From Cantharellus purpuraceus (taxonomy: Eukaryota; Basidiomycota; Agaricomycetes; Cantharellales; Hydnaceae), in assembly GCA_025174535.1 (NCBI GenBank), contig JALBUN010000012.1:1-64000 (forward strand): a stretch of 64,000 bases of DNA, written 5' to 3'. A model generated the notes under the pieces. It ran no database searches. It was not told the DNA's origin and saw only the letters and a program-made list of their open reading frames with translations. A program made the translations under genes and the position numbers. Below, piece by piece: positions 53,852 through 64,000 of the stretch. Every line of letters begins with the position of its first letter. The stretch's first letter is position 1.

Positions 53852-54490
53852 ATGACTACCAAGTCTCCCATCCGCCTGTCTTCTCAGCTCGCGTCTACGT
53901 ATCGTCTCTTCTTGCGCGCTACCTCTGCCGCTGTTCTCCACCACCCCACCGCGACGAGGAACCTTCGGAAACTGTACCGCCCCATTTTCGATGAGGCCGC
54001 CGAAGTGGAAATGCGGGTTAAAACCACGCAAGATCCGCAGACTACCAAAGCACTCGATCAATGGCTAGTGAAATGGAACGAGAGAGGTAATTGTCGATTA
54101 ATACGTGTTATATACGGGTCGCTTAAATCTCCGCCCCCCCCCCCCCCTCCGCCCAAAGTGGATAACACGTTGGAGCTACTTTATAATTCTGCGACCACTC
54201 AAGGCTTGTCGCATCGTCTCACGAGAAACATCGGCTTCTTGACCCATGCATATCTGACGTCTCGTAAACGGAAGGGCAAGCCGTGGGATCCCCAGCTGCC
54301 CGTTTCCTCCCCGCTCTACTCTGTTCAGCCACCAAAGGTTCCCACGGCCAAGGAAAAGAAGCGGCAAGAGAGAGCCGCATTTGACGCGGCAGCGTTTCAA
54401 TCTCTAGGTGAAGTGGTCAGACTTGCAGAAGGGCACAGCAATGTGTCTCTTGGTCGATTACCGGCGGTCTCCCGCTCCGTTTTTAGATAA
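53852..54490 (+). CDS. LYR-motif (Complex1_LYR-like) protein
   Basis: The ATG at 53852 gives MTTKSPIRLSSQLASTYRLF then LRATSAAV and TRNLRKLYRPIFDEAAE. The tyrosine-arginine motif with following LFLR and spaced Arg/Phe matches the LYR family, small mitochondrial proteins that bind acyl-ACP and help Fe-S or respiratory-complex assembly. An intron from 54087 to about 54157 (phase 1) contains a run of about 14 C; after it the protein reads VDNTLELLYNSATTQGLSHR and RNIGFLTHAYL, and ends at 54488-54490. Which LYR protein it is cannot be told. Its 5' part is duplicated in inverted orientation at 45092-45497. Confidence 0.7.
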   Translation: MTTKSPIRLSSQLASTYRLFLRATSAAVLHHPTATRNLRKLYRPIFDEAAEVEMRVKTTQDPQTTKALDQWLVKWNERGNCRLIRVIYGSLKSPPPPPPPPKVDNTLELLYNSATTQGLSHRLTRNIGFLTHAYLTSRKRKGKPWDPQLPVSSPLYSVQPPKVPTAKEKKRQERAAFDAAAFQSLGEVVRLAEGHSNVSLGRLPAVSRSVFR

Positions 54491-56438
54491 AGCGCTGTCG
54501 CCAAGTGAGCATCGCGGGGCCGGGTGGGACGGTTCAAGCCGGAGTCTGTAGGGGTTTACCGTTTAGCTGTGTGAGATGAGACTTGTATCGTTTTACATGG
54601 TGTGTCTGCCGTTGCGGGCGGGATAAAGCAAAGGCGTCATTCGGTGATGATGATTGCATCTACAATGGGGGCTGTGTAGATGGGACTCGATAGGAATAAC
54701 GCAGTTATATTTTTGTCTCTGGAGTTGGGATTCAATGGCAAAAAAGGTCACGAGGCGCCCTGCACGCCATGTCCGAGTGTTTACGATGGAAGTATCTCGA
54801 GAATGATTTCCATGGAGACTAGACAGAGAAGAAAGGATAAGGATAAGGATAAGGATGGCGTGACCGTAAATCATATCCTGATTCCCCAGGTGCAGTGTAG
54901 CAACCGATGACAATGATATAGATAATTGGCTGCCGGGCTGCCGAGGTGCGTACCCGCCCATGTCCTGGGATTTGGTGGACATGGGGTGACGCCAGTCTCC
55001 GGGGCACGTTACAATGCACGGCATACCGCACAACTAGCATACCACGTGTCGCGTTGCCAGTAGGCAGGGTCATGGGATCCAGTATCTACGCGGATAGCGA
55101 TCTAAATCATGGGCGTCGCATTCGGGTATGGGCTGTTAGTGCGATCGGGGAGGGGAGAAGGGGTCAGCTGCGGTAAGTCAGTGGTAGGCTAAGGGCATGG
55201 AGCCGTGTTTGCGATAGGGTGATAGCAGATGATGATCGGATGAGAGGAATGGTATCCGAGTGGGCTAACCTGGTGACCGGTGATTTAAAAGGCCGTGCAA
55301 TGGTGTTTATTGTTCGTGTTGGGCCTGTGGGTATAAGGTAGCCAGGTGCGATGCAGATGTCAAAGGAGGAAGGGAAAGGAACGGTCATGGCACCGATGAC
55401 GGTCGCTACGGAGATGATGGGGGTGTAAATCCATCTATTGTATTTCGGACCGTATATGGACGTTGATGCATGTCAAAGCACTGCTGCGCGTAGCAGACAC
55501 GCTAGTGCTGCACCATCGGCACCGAGGGCCCATCCCCTGCGGCGGAGCCAGCGACATGGCGCAATCACGACGTGGTCCCCGGTTCCGGGCGCGAGGCACA
55601 AAGCCCCCACACATATATGAGTACCCCGCGTGCATGCGCTATATAGACATCGGGGGCCGGACATCCGACATACCTAGGCCTACGCACGTGCATGCAACAC
55701 GGATGTTCGTGCGCGGGCCCTCAGGCAGCCACTGGGATCACACCATCGAAATGCTCCCATCACTGGCCTTGGAGGTCGGCACCCCACGGGGACCTGATCC
55801 GAACACAGATGACACCACGGTGTCCGAGCCCCTCCTCCGACGGGAGCGTGACAGCAGGGTGTCACGCACCCTGTCAGGGCCACGGCAAACCAGGTCCGGT
55901 TACCATCTGGAACGGTATCAGCATCGTCATGTAAATCACGGTGGGCGTTGCCAGCCAGTAGGGGCGAGTGGCGGCATGTTCGTCCGTCGTGCCGGTGGCG
56001 TGCAGAGTCAATATTGGAGCGTCCACACCGCCCGCGTCTGACCTGCCGGGTGTGCCGGATATGGGAATCGCGCTTATCGATTGCGGCAAGGTACCAATTG
56101 GGATGGATGTGGAGGTGCGCGAGAGATTGAGGGGTATGGGGGGTGGCCAAGAACACTGCCTTGAGTGAATAAATATAATATTGCGCTGCAGCGACTATGA
56201 TAAATAAGGGGCGCGTTGGGAGACGCTGGTGACGGTACATGGAGGGCACGAACAATGGGTAAACAAGTAGCTAAGATAGAACACACGCAAGGGGGGGGGG
56301 GGCGGATACACAAGAATGACGGTGACGGAGCAAACACGAGTATATCAACGAGCAAGTTCGATAGAGCGCGGTGGAACAACAGCAGGTGCAGAGCGCGACG
56401 TGGCGGGGCATATTGGGGGGACGGATGACGCGGGTGGT
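54491..56438. other. No supportable gene
   Basis: About 1.9 kb of mixed composition. Contains a short hexamer repeat aaggat (54835-54856, about four units). Open frames at 55463-56041 (+) and 55680-56255 (-) overlap each other, have no recognisable motifs and look like chance frames in GC-richer DNA. A G-run (10 G, 56292-56301) lies downstream of the small Cys-rich gene. Confidence 0.4.
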
Positions 56439-56891
56439 CTACCGGCGGTTGCGGCGCGCAGTCTCTCCGTACCATGGCTCGCAGAGGTGGCACCAGTTGT
56501 CGCTGGGGGGCCGGTCGGTCAGCATACACGCACAGCATGGCTGGCGACACGTTCTCACCTATATGCGGTGATTTTCTCCTGGTCCGGGTAGAAATGCTGC
56601 GGACAGGGAGACAGGTCAGTGCGACGGGGGAGGATGGCTGGCGGGGCGGGGACAGACCTGCTCGCATTGTTCGCAAGTGGTGCAATTGGGGGGATGGAGG
56701 TCGCTCTTGACGCAGCGGCGGGAATTGCAGTCAATCTTGGCAACCCACTTTGTCTGGATGTAGTGCTAGAAGAGAGGGAGGGTGGGTGTGTGGAGGAGAG
56801 AGAGAGACGCGGATGGGGGGAGACGTACACCGCATTTAGTGTAGGAAGTGCCTTCGCTGGAGGGCACGGTGAGCGAGGGGTGGGGGAACAT
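56439..56891 (-). CDS. Small Cys-rich protein gene, four exons, unknown function
   Basis: Reconstructed from splice signals: exons 56829-56891, 56658-56753, 56559-56596 and 56439-56502, all introns GT..AG and phase-consistent, about 86 residues. The protein runs MFPHPSLTVPSSEGTSYTKC, then KIDCNSRRCVKSDLHPPNCT, TCEQCEQHFYPDQEKITAY, DNWCHLCEPWYGE, ending RRNRR. Cys appear as CX4-5C, CX2C and CX2C pairs with a conserved HPP between, suggesting a small zinc-binding fold. I recall similar short fungal hypothetical proteins with a Cys/His-Pro-Cys pattern but know no function. No signal peptide. It lies 230 bp from TLG2, divergent. Confidence 0.6.
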
Positions 56892-57121
56892 GAGTGGGAG
56901 TGGGGACACGCACCTTTTCATGCGACACATGCTGGGAGGTGGTGGAGAGGGAGGAGGAGCGAGTGGCTATTTAAGCGAATTCGACGCCGCACAACAGTAC
57001 AAAATAGGACGCGCACAGCCCCCCCGGTGTGCGTCACGGGGACATGGCGTGCGTCGTCACGACAAGACACCCCCTTTCAATCCCCGCCAGGTCACGTGCC
57101 GCTGCTCTCCTCCCCACATTA

Positions 57122-59056
57122 ATGTCGCGCCCGTCCGCCGCGGCCGCCGCCTCCTCCTCCTCGTCGCCGGCGTCGGTGACCACGCGTTCACGCACGCTGC
57201 TCTTCTTCTCCTTTCGCGACTCTTCCGCCCGTCCCCGCCGGACGCGTGCCCGCGCCCCCATCCCGTACGGCCCCCGCGAAGACGTGCTCGACGAAGAACG
57301 CCAGGGACTGCTGCCCCCATCTCCGCCACGCGCCACCTTTCCGCACCAGCCCCCTTCTCTTCCCCCCAAATGGTCAGTCCTCCCTCCCCACACGCCTTGC
57401 TGCCCTCCCCTTGCTGACCTGCCGAATGTGTCTTTTTTTGATCTGGATTTGGCTGATTTACCCTGTAACTGCCTCATGTGCGTATCGGACACGTGTATTC
57501 CTGGACGTGTGTCTCTCTCAATGGCACATCAAACTGACACGCAAAATGGGCATCTTTTTTGCCAATGGCGCGCCGTTTGCCTGGCCATCTATCTCTATTT
57601 CAATCGATCGATCGATTGGCGACGGGCGTCTCAGGGTCGAACTGTCCGCCGAGGTCGAGTCGGTTATCGCAGCCGTGCACGCGAAGAGTGAGTCGCTTCC
57701 CCCTCCCCCTCCCCTCTCCCGGCACCCATTGACGCCTGCTTCCCCCGTGTGTTGCTTCTCTTCTTCCCATCGGACACATCGTACTCCATCACCCATCGGC
57801 ACCTGCCGTTTCCATCCACGGTCCATCCCACGTAATTCACCGGCCCCTCCCCTGCCCTTCCCACCACGCCTCCACCACGCTCCCCCTCCTAGCCCAGGCC
57901 CTCGACAAACTCCACGCGAAGCATGTCCTGCCAGGGTTCACCGACCGTTCCGCGGAGGAACGCGAAATACAATCTGTCACTGTGGACATCACGCGGGTGC
58001 GTGTTCTGTGTTCTGTGGTGCCCGCTTCCCCCCCTTCTCGCCCTTCATTGACACATGGTAGGACTTTCGACATTGTCACAAGCTGATCCAGCAAATGGTC
58101 CCCGATGAGGAGGCGGCCTCCCCGGCACATGTCTTTCCCCCGGGAGCTGCGCGCACAATGCCCTCGCGGCACGCCGTGCTGGCGGCGCAGAACGTGCAGC
58201 GCGCGTTGGCGGCAAAGGTGCAAGACTTGAGTGGGACCTTTCGGCGCAAGCAGAGGGTGTACATGGAGAGTGCGTGGTGGTTTATTGTCTTGTGTTTGTG
58301 AGGTGGGTCCTTGATGCCAGGTGCAGAATTGCAGGGACACGCCGTGAAGAATCAGGATCTCTTGACGGGCAGTCAGAGGGGTCAGGAGGGCCTGTCTGCG
58401 CTTGAGGAAGATGTCAAGGCGGTGCGTGGCTACTCTCACTCCAGGTGCTACATTGCATCTCACGTCCCTGGCCAGTCGCAACAAATCCCCCTCGATATGG
58501 CCTCTCAATCAACGGCGACACTGGTGGCACACCAAGACGTAGAGCTACAAGGACGCACGACCGAGCTGAGTGAGATTGCGCGGTCCATTGCGGCGCTGGC
58601 GGAGTTGTTCCGCGATTTGAACATGTTGGTGATTGATCAGGGGACGATTTTGGATAGTGTCGAGTATAATGTGGAGATGGCGGCGGTGAGTGTAGGGGAG
58701 GCGGTCATGGAATTGGGGGAGGCTACGAGGTGGGTGATGCAATGTGTTTGGGATCCGGGAGGGGTGACCCTCTCCCCCCTTTGTTTTTATTTTTTTTCTG
58801 ATGATGGGGTTGCCGACTGTTTCTTTCACGCCTCACATTACTTATTTGACTCGCTCATAGGTACCAGAAAAACACGAGCCGGCGACAATGTATATTCCTC
58901 CTGGTGCTGATCATCCTGGGACTGGTGTTAGTGCTGATATTCAAGCCGCGGCGGCATGCCGCTGCCGAGTCCGGGTCAGACGGCGGTGCGCCGTCGACGG
59001 GTATGAGCATGACCGTCCCTGGGTTCGGTGGGGGTGTGCGTGCAGCAGGGGCATGA
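57122..59056 (+). CDS. TLG2: t-SNARE Tlg2 / syntaxin-16
   Basis: Qa-SNARE for endosome-to-trans-Golgi fusion. The ATG at 57122 gives an Ala/Ser-rich start, then SRTLLFFSFRDSSARP, the short N-terminal motif position known in Tlg2/Stx16 for Vps45 binding. The Habc region follows: VELSAEVESVIAAVHAK, ALDKLHAKHVLPGFTDRSAE, CHKLIQQMVPDEE, NVQRALAAKVQDLSGTFRRK. The SNARE helix runs from VELQGRTTELSEIARSIAAL to LNMLVIDQGTILDSVEYNVE, with the zero-layer Gln in IDQG. A single C-terminal membrane anchor (CIFLLVLIILGLVLVLIF) and a short Gly/Ala tail end at 59054-59056. Introns lie near 57373-57630, 57689-57892, 57990-58067, 58268-58323, 58420-58480 and 58730-58860; the first may be two introns. Confidence 0.88.
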
Positions 59057-62000
59057 CGGAAGAGCGTTGGACGGATGGGGACAATGGGAGGTGCCATCTA
59101 GATGATGTGTGGGAATCCACATGCGCATGTGATTCATGAGGGCGCGACGAGCGAGCTCTTCGTGGGTGTCCACTTGGGCAGAACGACGGTGACGATGGCC
59201 GGGGGAAAATCAGGCCGTCGAGGACTTTCAGGCTTCAGACTTGACGTCACCCGGGGGGGCTTGATGATAATATTATGGGGCTCCGTGTTAGTTTACGCAA
59301 GGTGTTTGTCATGGGATTAATGTGATTTGCAGGGATGAGGAGTGGGTGGACCCATGCATGCATAGCTCATACATATGGAGTAGCGGAACAGCGGGCGGGG
59401 CGCCGAGCGACGAACTCGGAATGATATCCACCCACCACGTTGAAATAGGAAAGTCTCATCCCAGAATAACGCGCATCTGCCATCACAATATAAATACACC
59501 CCCAAAAGAAGAGAATAAATATCACATCAACCAAATAAACACAAATTAATGAAGCCTAGTGTATCACCGCACATCAAAGAATTGAGCCATGATACACCCC
59601 CCAAAACAAGTCTGGCACCAATCTAGTGTGCTTCTTCCGCCGATCGCGCCTCTCCCAAGCGCCGCAGCTGCCTGTTTATGACATCATTCTCACACCACAA
59701 GAGTCTCGTGCGTGGCTGCTGTGAGCACTTCCCTCGGATTTGGGTACGAAGGGGCTACTTTGAAGCGCGCCAGCGCTGGTGCTTGGCGCGCGCACTGCAC
59801 ATGTCAGCTTGCTGTAATCCGGCGAACAGCCTGAGGCGGTGATTTAAGGGTGAGGGGCTCAACACGTTTTAGGCCATTGGGGTATGTTAGATGCCGATGA
59901 TAGCGTAGCAAGGTCTTCGTTTTCGGGAAGTATGTAAGTGCTACTGAAGTGCAGGACCCTGCGGGAGCAGGAGCAAACAGGAGCAGGGAGCAGCAACAAG
60001 ACATTGCGGCAAGTGCAGGGATGGCTCAACGAGATACGTGGCAACATGAGTAGCCGGGGGCGAGGCTGGAGGTCAGGGGGTGGCGTCTGGAGGGGGGATA
60101 TGGTGGTCCATGTGGACATGGGTGGGACGGCCTGCCAATGGTTTTCTGACTGGCTGGCACACGTGCGCTATTTGTGTTCAGAAATTTATGTTTGACTGAA
60201 GACTTTGATGTTGATCTGGTTGTTTTCTTCGGCAGCGTACTTAGTTGACACCGTGCGTGGCTTTCTGTGCAATTGGCGTGCCTTTTCCGGTGATCAGAGC
60301 GAGTGACGCAATTAGTGGATAAGGCGTCTTGCTTGCCATTGCATACGCCCCGGCTGGCGGCAGCCTCGAAGAGCCTTGTCGGTATCTTGGCACGTGGTCC
60401 TTGGCGTGCTTGGCTCTTGGTACCTCTCTTGGCCCGTAGCGTCTTGGTCGCGTTAAATTGCGGACACCGACTGACTTGCAGCCCGGGGAGGGGCAGGGGG
60501 AGGGCCGAAATCCCACCAACGAGAAGACGAACGCGTCTTCTATTAGCCCCCACGATTGTCAATCCACAATCACAATTCCATTCCTACCTAGTATACCCGT
60601 GCATAGAAACCCTCGCATGAACATGGAATGAAATTGAGTTTGTGACGGGGAGTGAGTGCCAGGCGTCGACTAGCAGTGGGTGTGTCACTGGAAATAAACG
60701 TATGATTGGGATGCAGCGGAGGGGAAGCATAAGCGGGCGACTTGCACATGTCGAAAATGACGGCAAGGCGGTTCTCTATGTGCACATGTCGAGGGAAAGT
60801 CATGCGTGAGAGGGAGGAGAGCGAGTGCATACACGCGAGAGAACGAAATGTGCACATGCATACTTGTTGAAAAGAATAAGTTTGACGCAACGCACCTCAC
60901 GCCTCATGGCATGTTACAACAACAAATCATGCTCTCAGCGACCAATGAATCACTCGCTTCGCCCTCCCAATTACCACATTCTCCCTCCCACCACTTGGAC
61001 CACTGACTCACCACCCGGAGCCTTTCTTTTCCGATACTCAACGGGGAGTGCAGCAGGGGCCTTAACTATGCCTTACGGTAGTGCCTTGCGTACCTTACAT
61101 TTTTCCACAGCTTCCGGTGTTGGAATGTACACGGGCCGTGATGCAATAGGTGTAGAAAATGTGACACCGCCGGTCATTGAAATGGCATGCCGTTTTCATT
61201 TGAATGCTAGAGCGCAAGCACGCACGCCTGCTCCTGCTCAGAGTCATCAAATCTACGATACGGGTTTGATCACCGTTATCTCCGCGTAGATATGTTTCTA
61301 ACGCCCTGATGTCCGCCTATGTCCGTATTGTCCCTGCTGCTCCAAGCTGCTCCGTCGCATCCATGGTAACAGCTTTGGCGTGTATGTATATCCTAACTCC
61401 TTGGAGTTTTTTTACCATTGAAATCGACGAGGAATGCTAGAAAAATTTCTGCGTCTGTGAGAAGTTGTGTGGCTGCGGCTATCATTGTGTGGTTCCGCTG
61501 CGATCCTGTGCCGCGCAGTTTACCGTTTAAGAGTGATTTCGGTGTCATGTCGTGCACACTAGCACCGAGAGCAATGATGTCGAGTGCCACTACCAGTACC
61601 GCCACTGCTAGTGTTCGCTGTGGTCTCGTATACGACAAGCGGTATGAAGCACACGGGGACTCACATAGGTTGGCCATGCGCGACGAAGACTTTGCTATGG
61701 AACGATTCGCCCTCAACGTGGACTCGTGTGGGTGCACAGTTCGGCGGGGTACTGTGTTTTTGGCGCTTACTGGTCACGCTCTTTCCGCTGAACTAAACGT
61801 AATAGTAGGGCGTATACCCTTAAGCTGAAAACCCAGCTTTCTGATGCTCCACCATAGTCTTAGCTAAAGTGGAGCAACGGCCTGGACCGGCAGCTTGTCA
61901 GACCGCCGAGCAGGCCATTCACTGTCTGGGAAACATTAAGATTCCCCCAGTGCACATTTTAAACGTCTATATGCTCGATTTATTGCATGGTGTGCTGCTA

Positions 62001-62998
62001 GCGATCCTGCCATGGCATTTGATCCTCTCTCATACCAGGGCATCATAACCGCTGTGAGCCTGGAGTCTGAATAATAAAGAGTTGGTCTGTATTTAGTGTA
62101 TGGGACCATGACGGTTACCCGAATGATAAAGAGTAAGCGACCAAGACGTGAGCGATCAAGTATAAGGCGTACGTTCTGAATGTTCAGCCTGATGGGTGAA
62201 CATTCACCCAAGGATGATATACGTCTGGGGCGGTGGATTGAAGCATGGCATAGCATCGTAAGTGTGACTTGCGATGGAATTGGCCGCATGCTCCTGGCTA
62301 CTACTGCTGTGCCTCCCGAACCACCTCCCCAGTTGTCAGAATCTTCTGCTCTGTGCCTGGGTCTCCATTTGGAAGTTGCGAAGAATCACACGAGGTTGTT
62401 CAAGGCATCAGGGTTATCAATCCTTTTGTCGTCCATGGTAGCTTCGCATCGGCGTGGTAGTGAGGCTTGAAGTTTGACACTCTTTTTGAACGGAGCTTCA
62501 AAGCGGCATGTGTGGAACTGTGGAGCTCCACCGGAGCTTTGCGAACGCTCCACTGTAGCTGTTCCCAAGGCTATCATAGCTAGCGAAACTCGGCTGGAGT
62601 TGGTTGGTTTCATATGCGCCCTAGTATTATAGTGTGAAACTATCGGAGTGGCGGAGTCGGGAATATATCACTCAACGAAAGTCATACACTGGACGCATTG
62701 ACAACTTGGGCAGGCAAAGTATGGGATCGGGGGTTCTTGCAGCACGTGTTGCATACAGGTTGCTACCTGCTGCTCAGCACGGTGAGCTCGCCATCCCAAG
62801 CGAGCGCTACTACTGCTTAGTCAATCTAAATGCTTGAGCTCGGGTATAAAGGTCTCCGGGAGTGACCGTGCACTAGCACTTGACGCAACTGCTAGTTTTC
62901 TACTCGGCGTTATAGTGTCGAGCTGTGGTCGCTGTGACTGTCGCTGCAACGCCGGCCTTTATCATTATTACTAATATTGTCTGTCGGCAGCAACCACT
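59057..62998. other. Long gene-poor stretch
   Basis: About 3.9 kb with no gene I can support firmly. I looked for spliced fungal motifs, tRNA-like folds and repeats matching the nest and found none. One weak candidate is listed separately (61393-61677). Lineage-specific or non-coding genes may be missed. Confidence 0.4.
61393..61677 (-). CDS. Possible small membrane protein, doubtful
   Basis: ATG at 61677, 94 residues. One hydrophobic helix (LAVAVLVVALDIIALGASV) follows a short polar N-terminus, and a second weak one (AEIFLAFLVDF) lies near the end. A GT donor right after FNG (about 61415) would allow further exons downstream, which I could not follow. No family recognised; it may be a chance frame. 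Confidence 0.22.
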   Translation of the reverse strand: MANLCESPCASYRLSYTRPQRTLAVAVLVVALDIIALGASVHDMTPKSLLNGKLRGTGSQRNHTMIAAATQLLTDAEIFLAFLVDFNGKKTPRS

Positions 62999-64000
62999 AT
63001 GAGAGGTTGGCAAATCACGAAGCATGTTCACCCTTCCAAGCTTTCCATCACGTCCGACGTTCCAGAGCCCATCCCAGGCCCTAACGACGTCATTGTCGAC
63101 ATCCACTACGCTGCACTCAATTTCTTCGAGTAAGTTCCATCACACACCTCACCTGATCCTAGGCCGAACGGACCCTCGCAGCATCCTCCAAGCACAGGGC
63201 AAACACCAAACCCAGCCCCCCCTCCCCTTCGTCCTCGGCGCCGAACTCGCGGGCCGTATCGCACCCAACTCCCCAATTCCCCCCAACTGCCCCTACCGCC
63301 CCGGCGACCGTGTATTCGGCAGCAGCAGCGGCGCATTCGCCGAACGTGCCGCCGTAGACCCCGCGCGTCTCCTGCCCGTCCCTCGCGGTCTCACTCTCGC
63401 GCAGGCGGCGGGGCTGCACGTGACGTATCCCACAAGCTACGTGGCATTGGCGCAGCGGGCGGAGTTGAAGAAGGGAGAATGGGTGCTGGTGCATGCAGCG
63501 GCAGGCGGTGTAGGGCTCGCGGCGGTGCAGATCGCAAAGGCACTGGGGGGAAAGGTTATTGCTACTGCAGGAGGGCCGGAGAAGATGGGTGTGGCGAAGC
63601 GTCTAGGAGGCGCTGACGCGGTCCTGGATTATAGGATACCAGGTGAGTTGTTTTTGGCAAGTGTTTTTGATTTGGTTGGCTGGTGCTTAGAGCGTGGACT
63701 TTGTGCGATAGGGTGGCAGAAGGAGGTTATGCGGATCACGGGAGGCAAGGGTGCAGGTACGATATTGCCGTGGTATACCTTGCAGAACATGTGCATATCC
63801 TCATCTCAGACGTGATATATGACCCTGTTGGGCTCATCCGAGGTACAGTCCTACCACACAACGCGTATGCACGCTCTCTTTGACGCGCTCGCCAGACTCT
63901 CTCAAATGCATTGCGTGGAAGGGCCGCGCCGTCGTTGTCGGCTTCGCAGCCGGAGCAATCGAGAAGGTGTGGTGCCCCCTGTGCCCCCGCCTACGTATAC
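62999..64000 (+). CDS. Zinc-independent MDR quinone oxidoreductase, 3' end beyond window
   Basis: NADPH:quinone oxidoreductase-like member of the medium-chain dehydrogenase/reductase family. The ATG at 62999 gives MRGWQITKHVHPSKLSITSD and PIPGPNDVIVDIHYAALNFF. An intron at about 63130-63179 joins to DILQAQGKHQTQPPLPFVLG. Then come GAELAGRI, PGDRVFGSSSGAFAERAAVD, and the nucleotide site GEWVLVHAAAGGVGLAAVQI (GGVG motif), GADAVLDYR. Later exons read DVIYDPVGLI and SLKCIAWKGRAVVVGFAAGA. No zinc-ligand cysteines are seen in the catalytic part. Further introns lie near 63641-63710, 63755-63810 and 63842-63896. Confidence 0.87.

Noticed and set aside
54120..54160. Run of about 14 C (and Pro codons) as a proline-rich protein segment of the LYR gene
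   Set aside because: It lies between a GT donor at 54087 and an AG acceptor near 54157 with consistent phase, so it is intronic; the duplicate copy also diverges within this intron.
55463..56255. Overlapping frames of about 190 residues on both strands
   Set aside because: No conserved motif, mutually overlapping, and arising in GC-richer sequence where stops are rare.
57029..58061. Long + strand frames of 220-270 residues through the TLG2 5' region
   Set aside because: They read through TLG2 introns or in the wrong frame; the spliced syntaxin reading explains the conserved sequence.
59057..62998. Possible tRNA or other RNA genes in the gene-poor stretch
   Set aside because: I scanned for a T-arm (GGTTCRA) with a matching acceptor stem and found none that fold convincingly by eye.

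Overview
The window looks like nuclear DNA of a filamentous basidiomycete, probably an Agaricomycete. Protein-coding genes are split by many 50-75 bp introns with GT..AG borders, neighbouring genes lie close together on both strands, and the conserved proteins are typical fungal/eukaryotic ones (COG5, acetolactate synthase regulatory subunit, PDK1-type kinase, Ssu1-type exporter, SIRT5-like deacylase, TBC Rab-GAP, F-box protein, ABC1 kinase, LYR protein, Tlg2/syntaxin-16). The species cannot be named from this sequence.

Layout. (1) 1-7408: gene island with COG5 (+), ILV6 (+) and PDK1 (-). (2) 7409-8480: gene-free upstream region of PDK1. (3) 8480-37795: a nested retrotransposon complex of about 29 kb. 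(4) 37796-64000: gene-rich DNA with SSU1 (-), sirtuin (+), APH-fold kinase (-), DUF7770-like gene (+), a partial inverted duplicate, TBC gene (+), F-box gene (-), ABC1 gene (+), LYR gene (+), a small Cys-rich gene (-), TLG2 (+) and an MDR oxidoreductase (+, running off the end). Between 54.5-56.4 kb and 59.1-63.0 kb I see almost nothing supportable.

The nest can be unpacked from its boundaries. Names used here: Gypsy-1 with LTR-G1, Gypsy-2 with LTR-G2, LTR-X, LTR-Z and Copia-1. A decayed Gypsy-2-family relic (10585-12135) holds Copia-1 (LTRs 12136-12290 and 37640-37795, net about 4.8 kb, minus strand). Copia-1 was split by Gypsy-2 (14103-32996, TSD AGGTG) and, 54 bp further on, by a solo LTR-G2 (33056-35010, TSD TAAAG). 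Gypsy-2 was split by two opposite solo LTR-Z copies (TSDs GGAGG and TGGAG) and by a solo LTR-X (4-bp TSD). That LTR-X was then split by a nearly full-length Gypsy-1 (21423-27841, TSD GTTAC). A second LTR-X inside the solo LTR-G2 preserves the empty Gypsy-1 target site.

The most interesting biology is in these elements. Gypsy-2 carries, between pol and its 3' LTR and in antisense, a gene for a coiled-coil protein with a Zn(II)2Cys6-like cysteine pattern and its own TATA box. Both Gypsy elements show a Tf1-like self-priming design: the predicted first 10-12 nt of their RNA are complementary to a site 2 nt inside the 5' LTR. Gypsy-1 has an extra 145-residue ORF downstream of pol with its own TATA box; a protein with the same motif order is encoded inside the U3 part of LTR-X. 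CpG-to-TpG/CpA decay marks the older layers and explains several premature stops.
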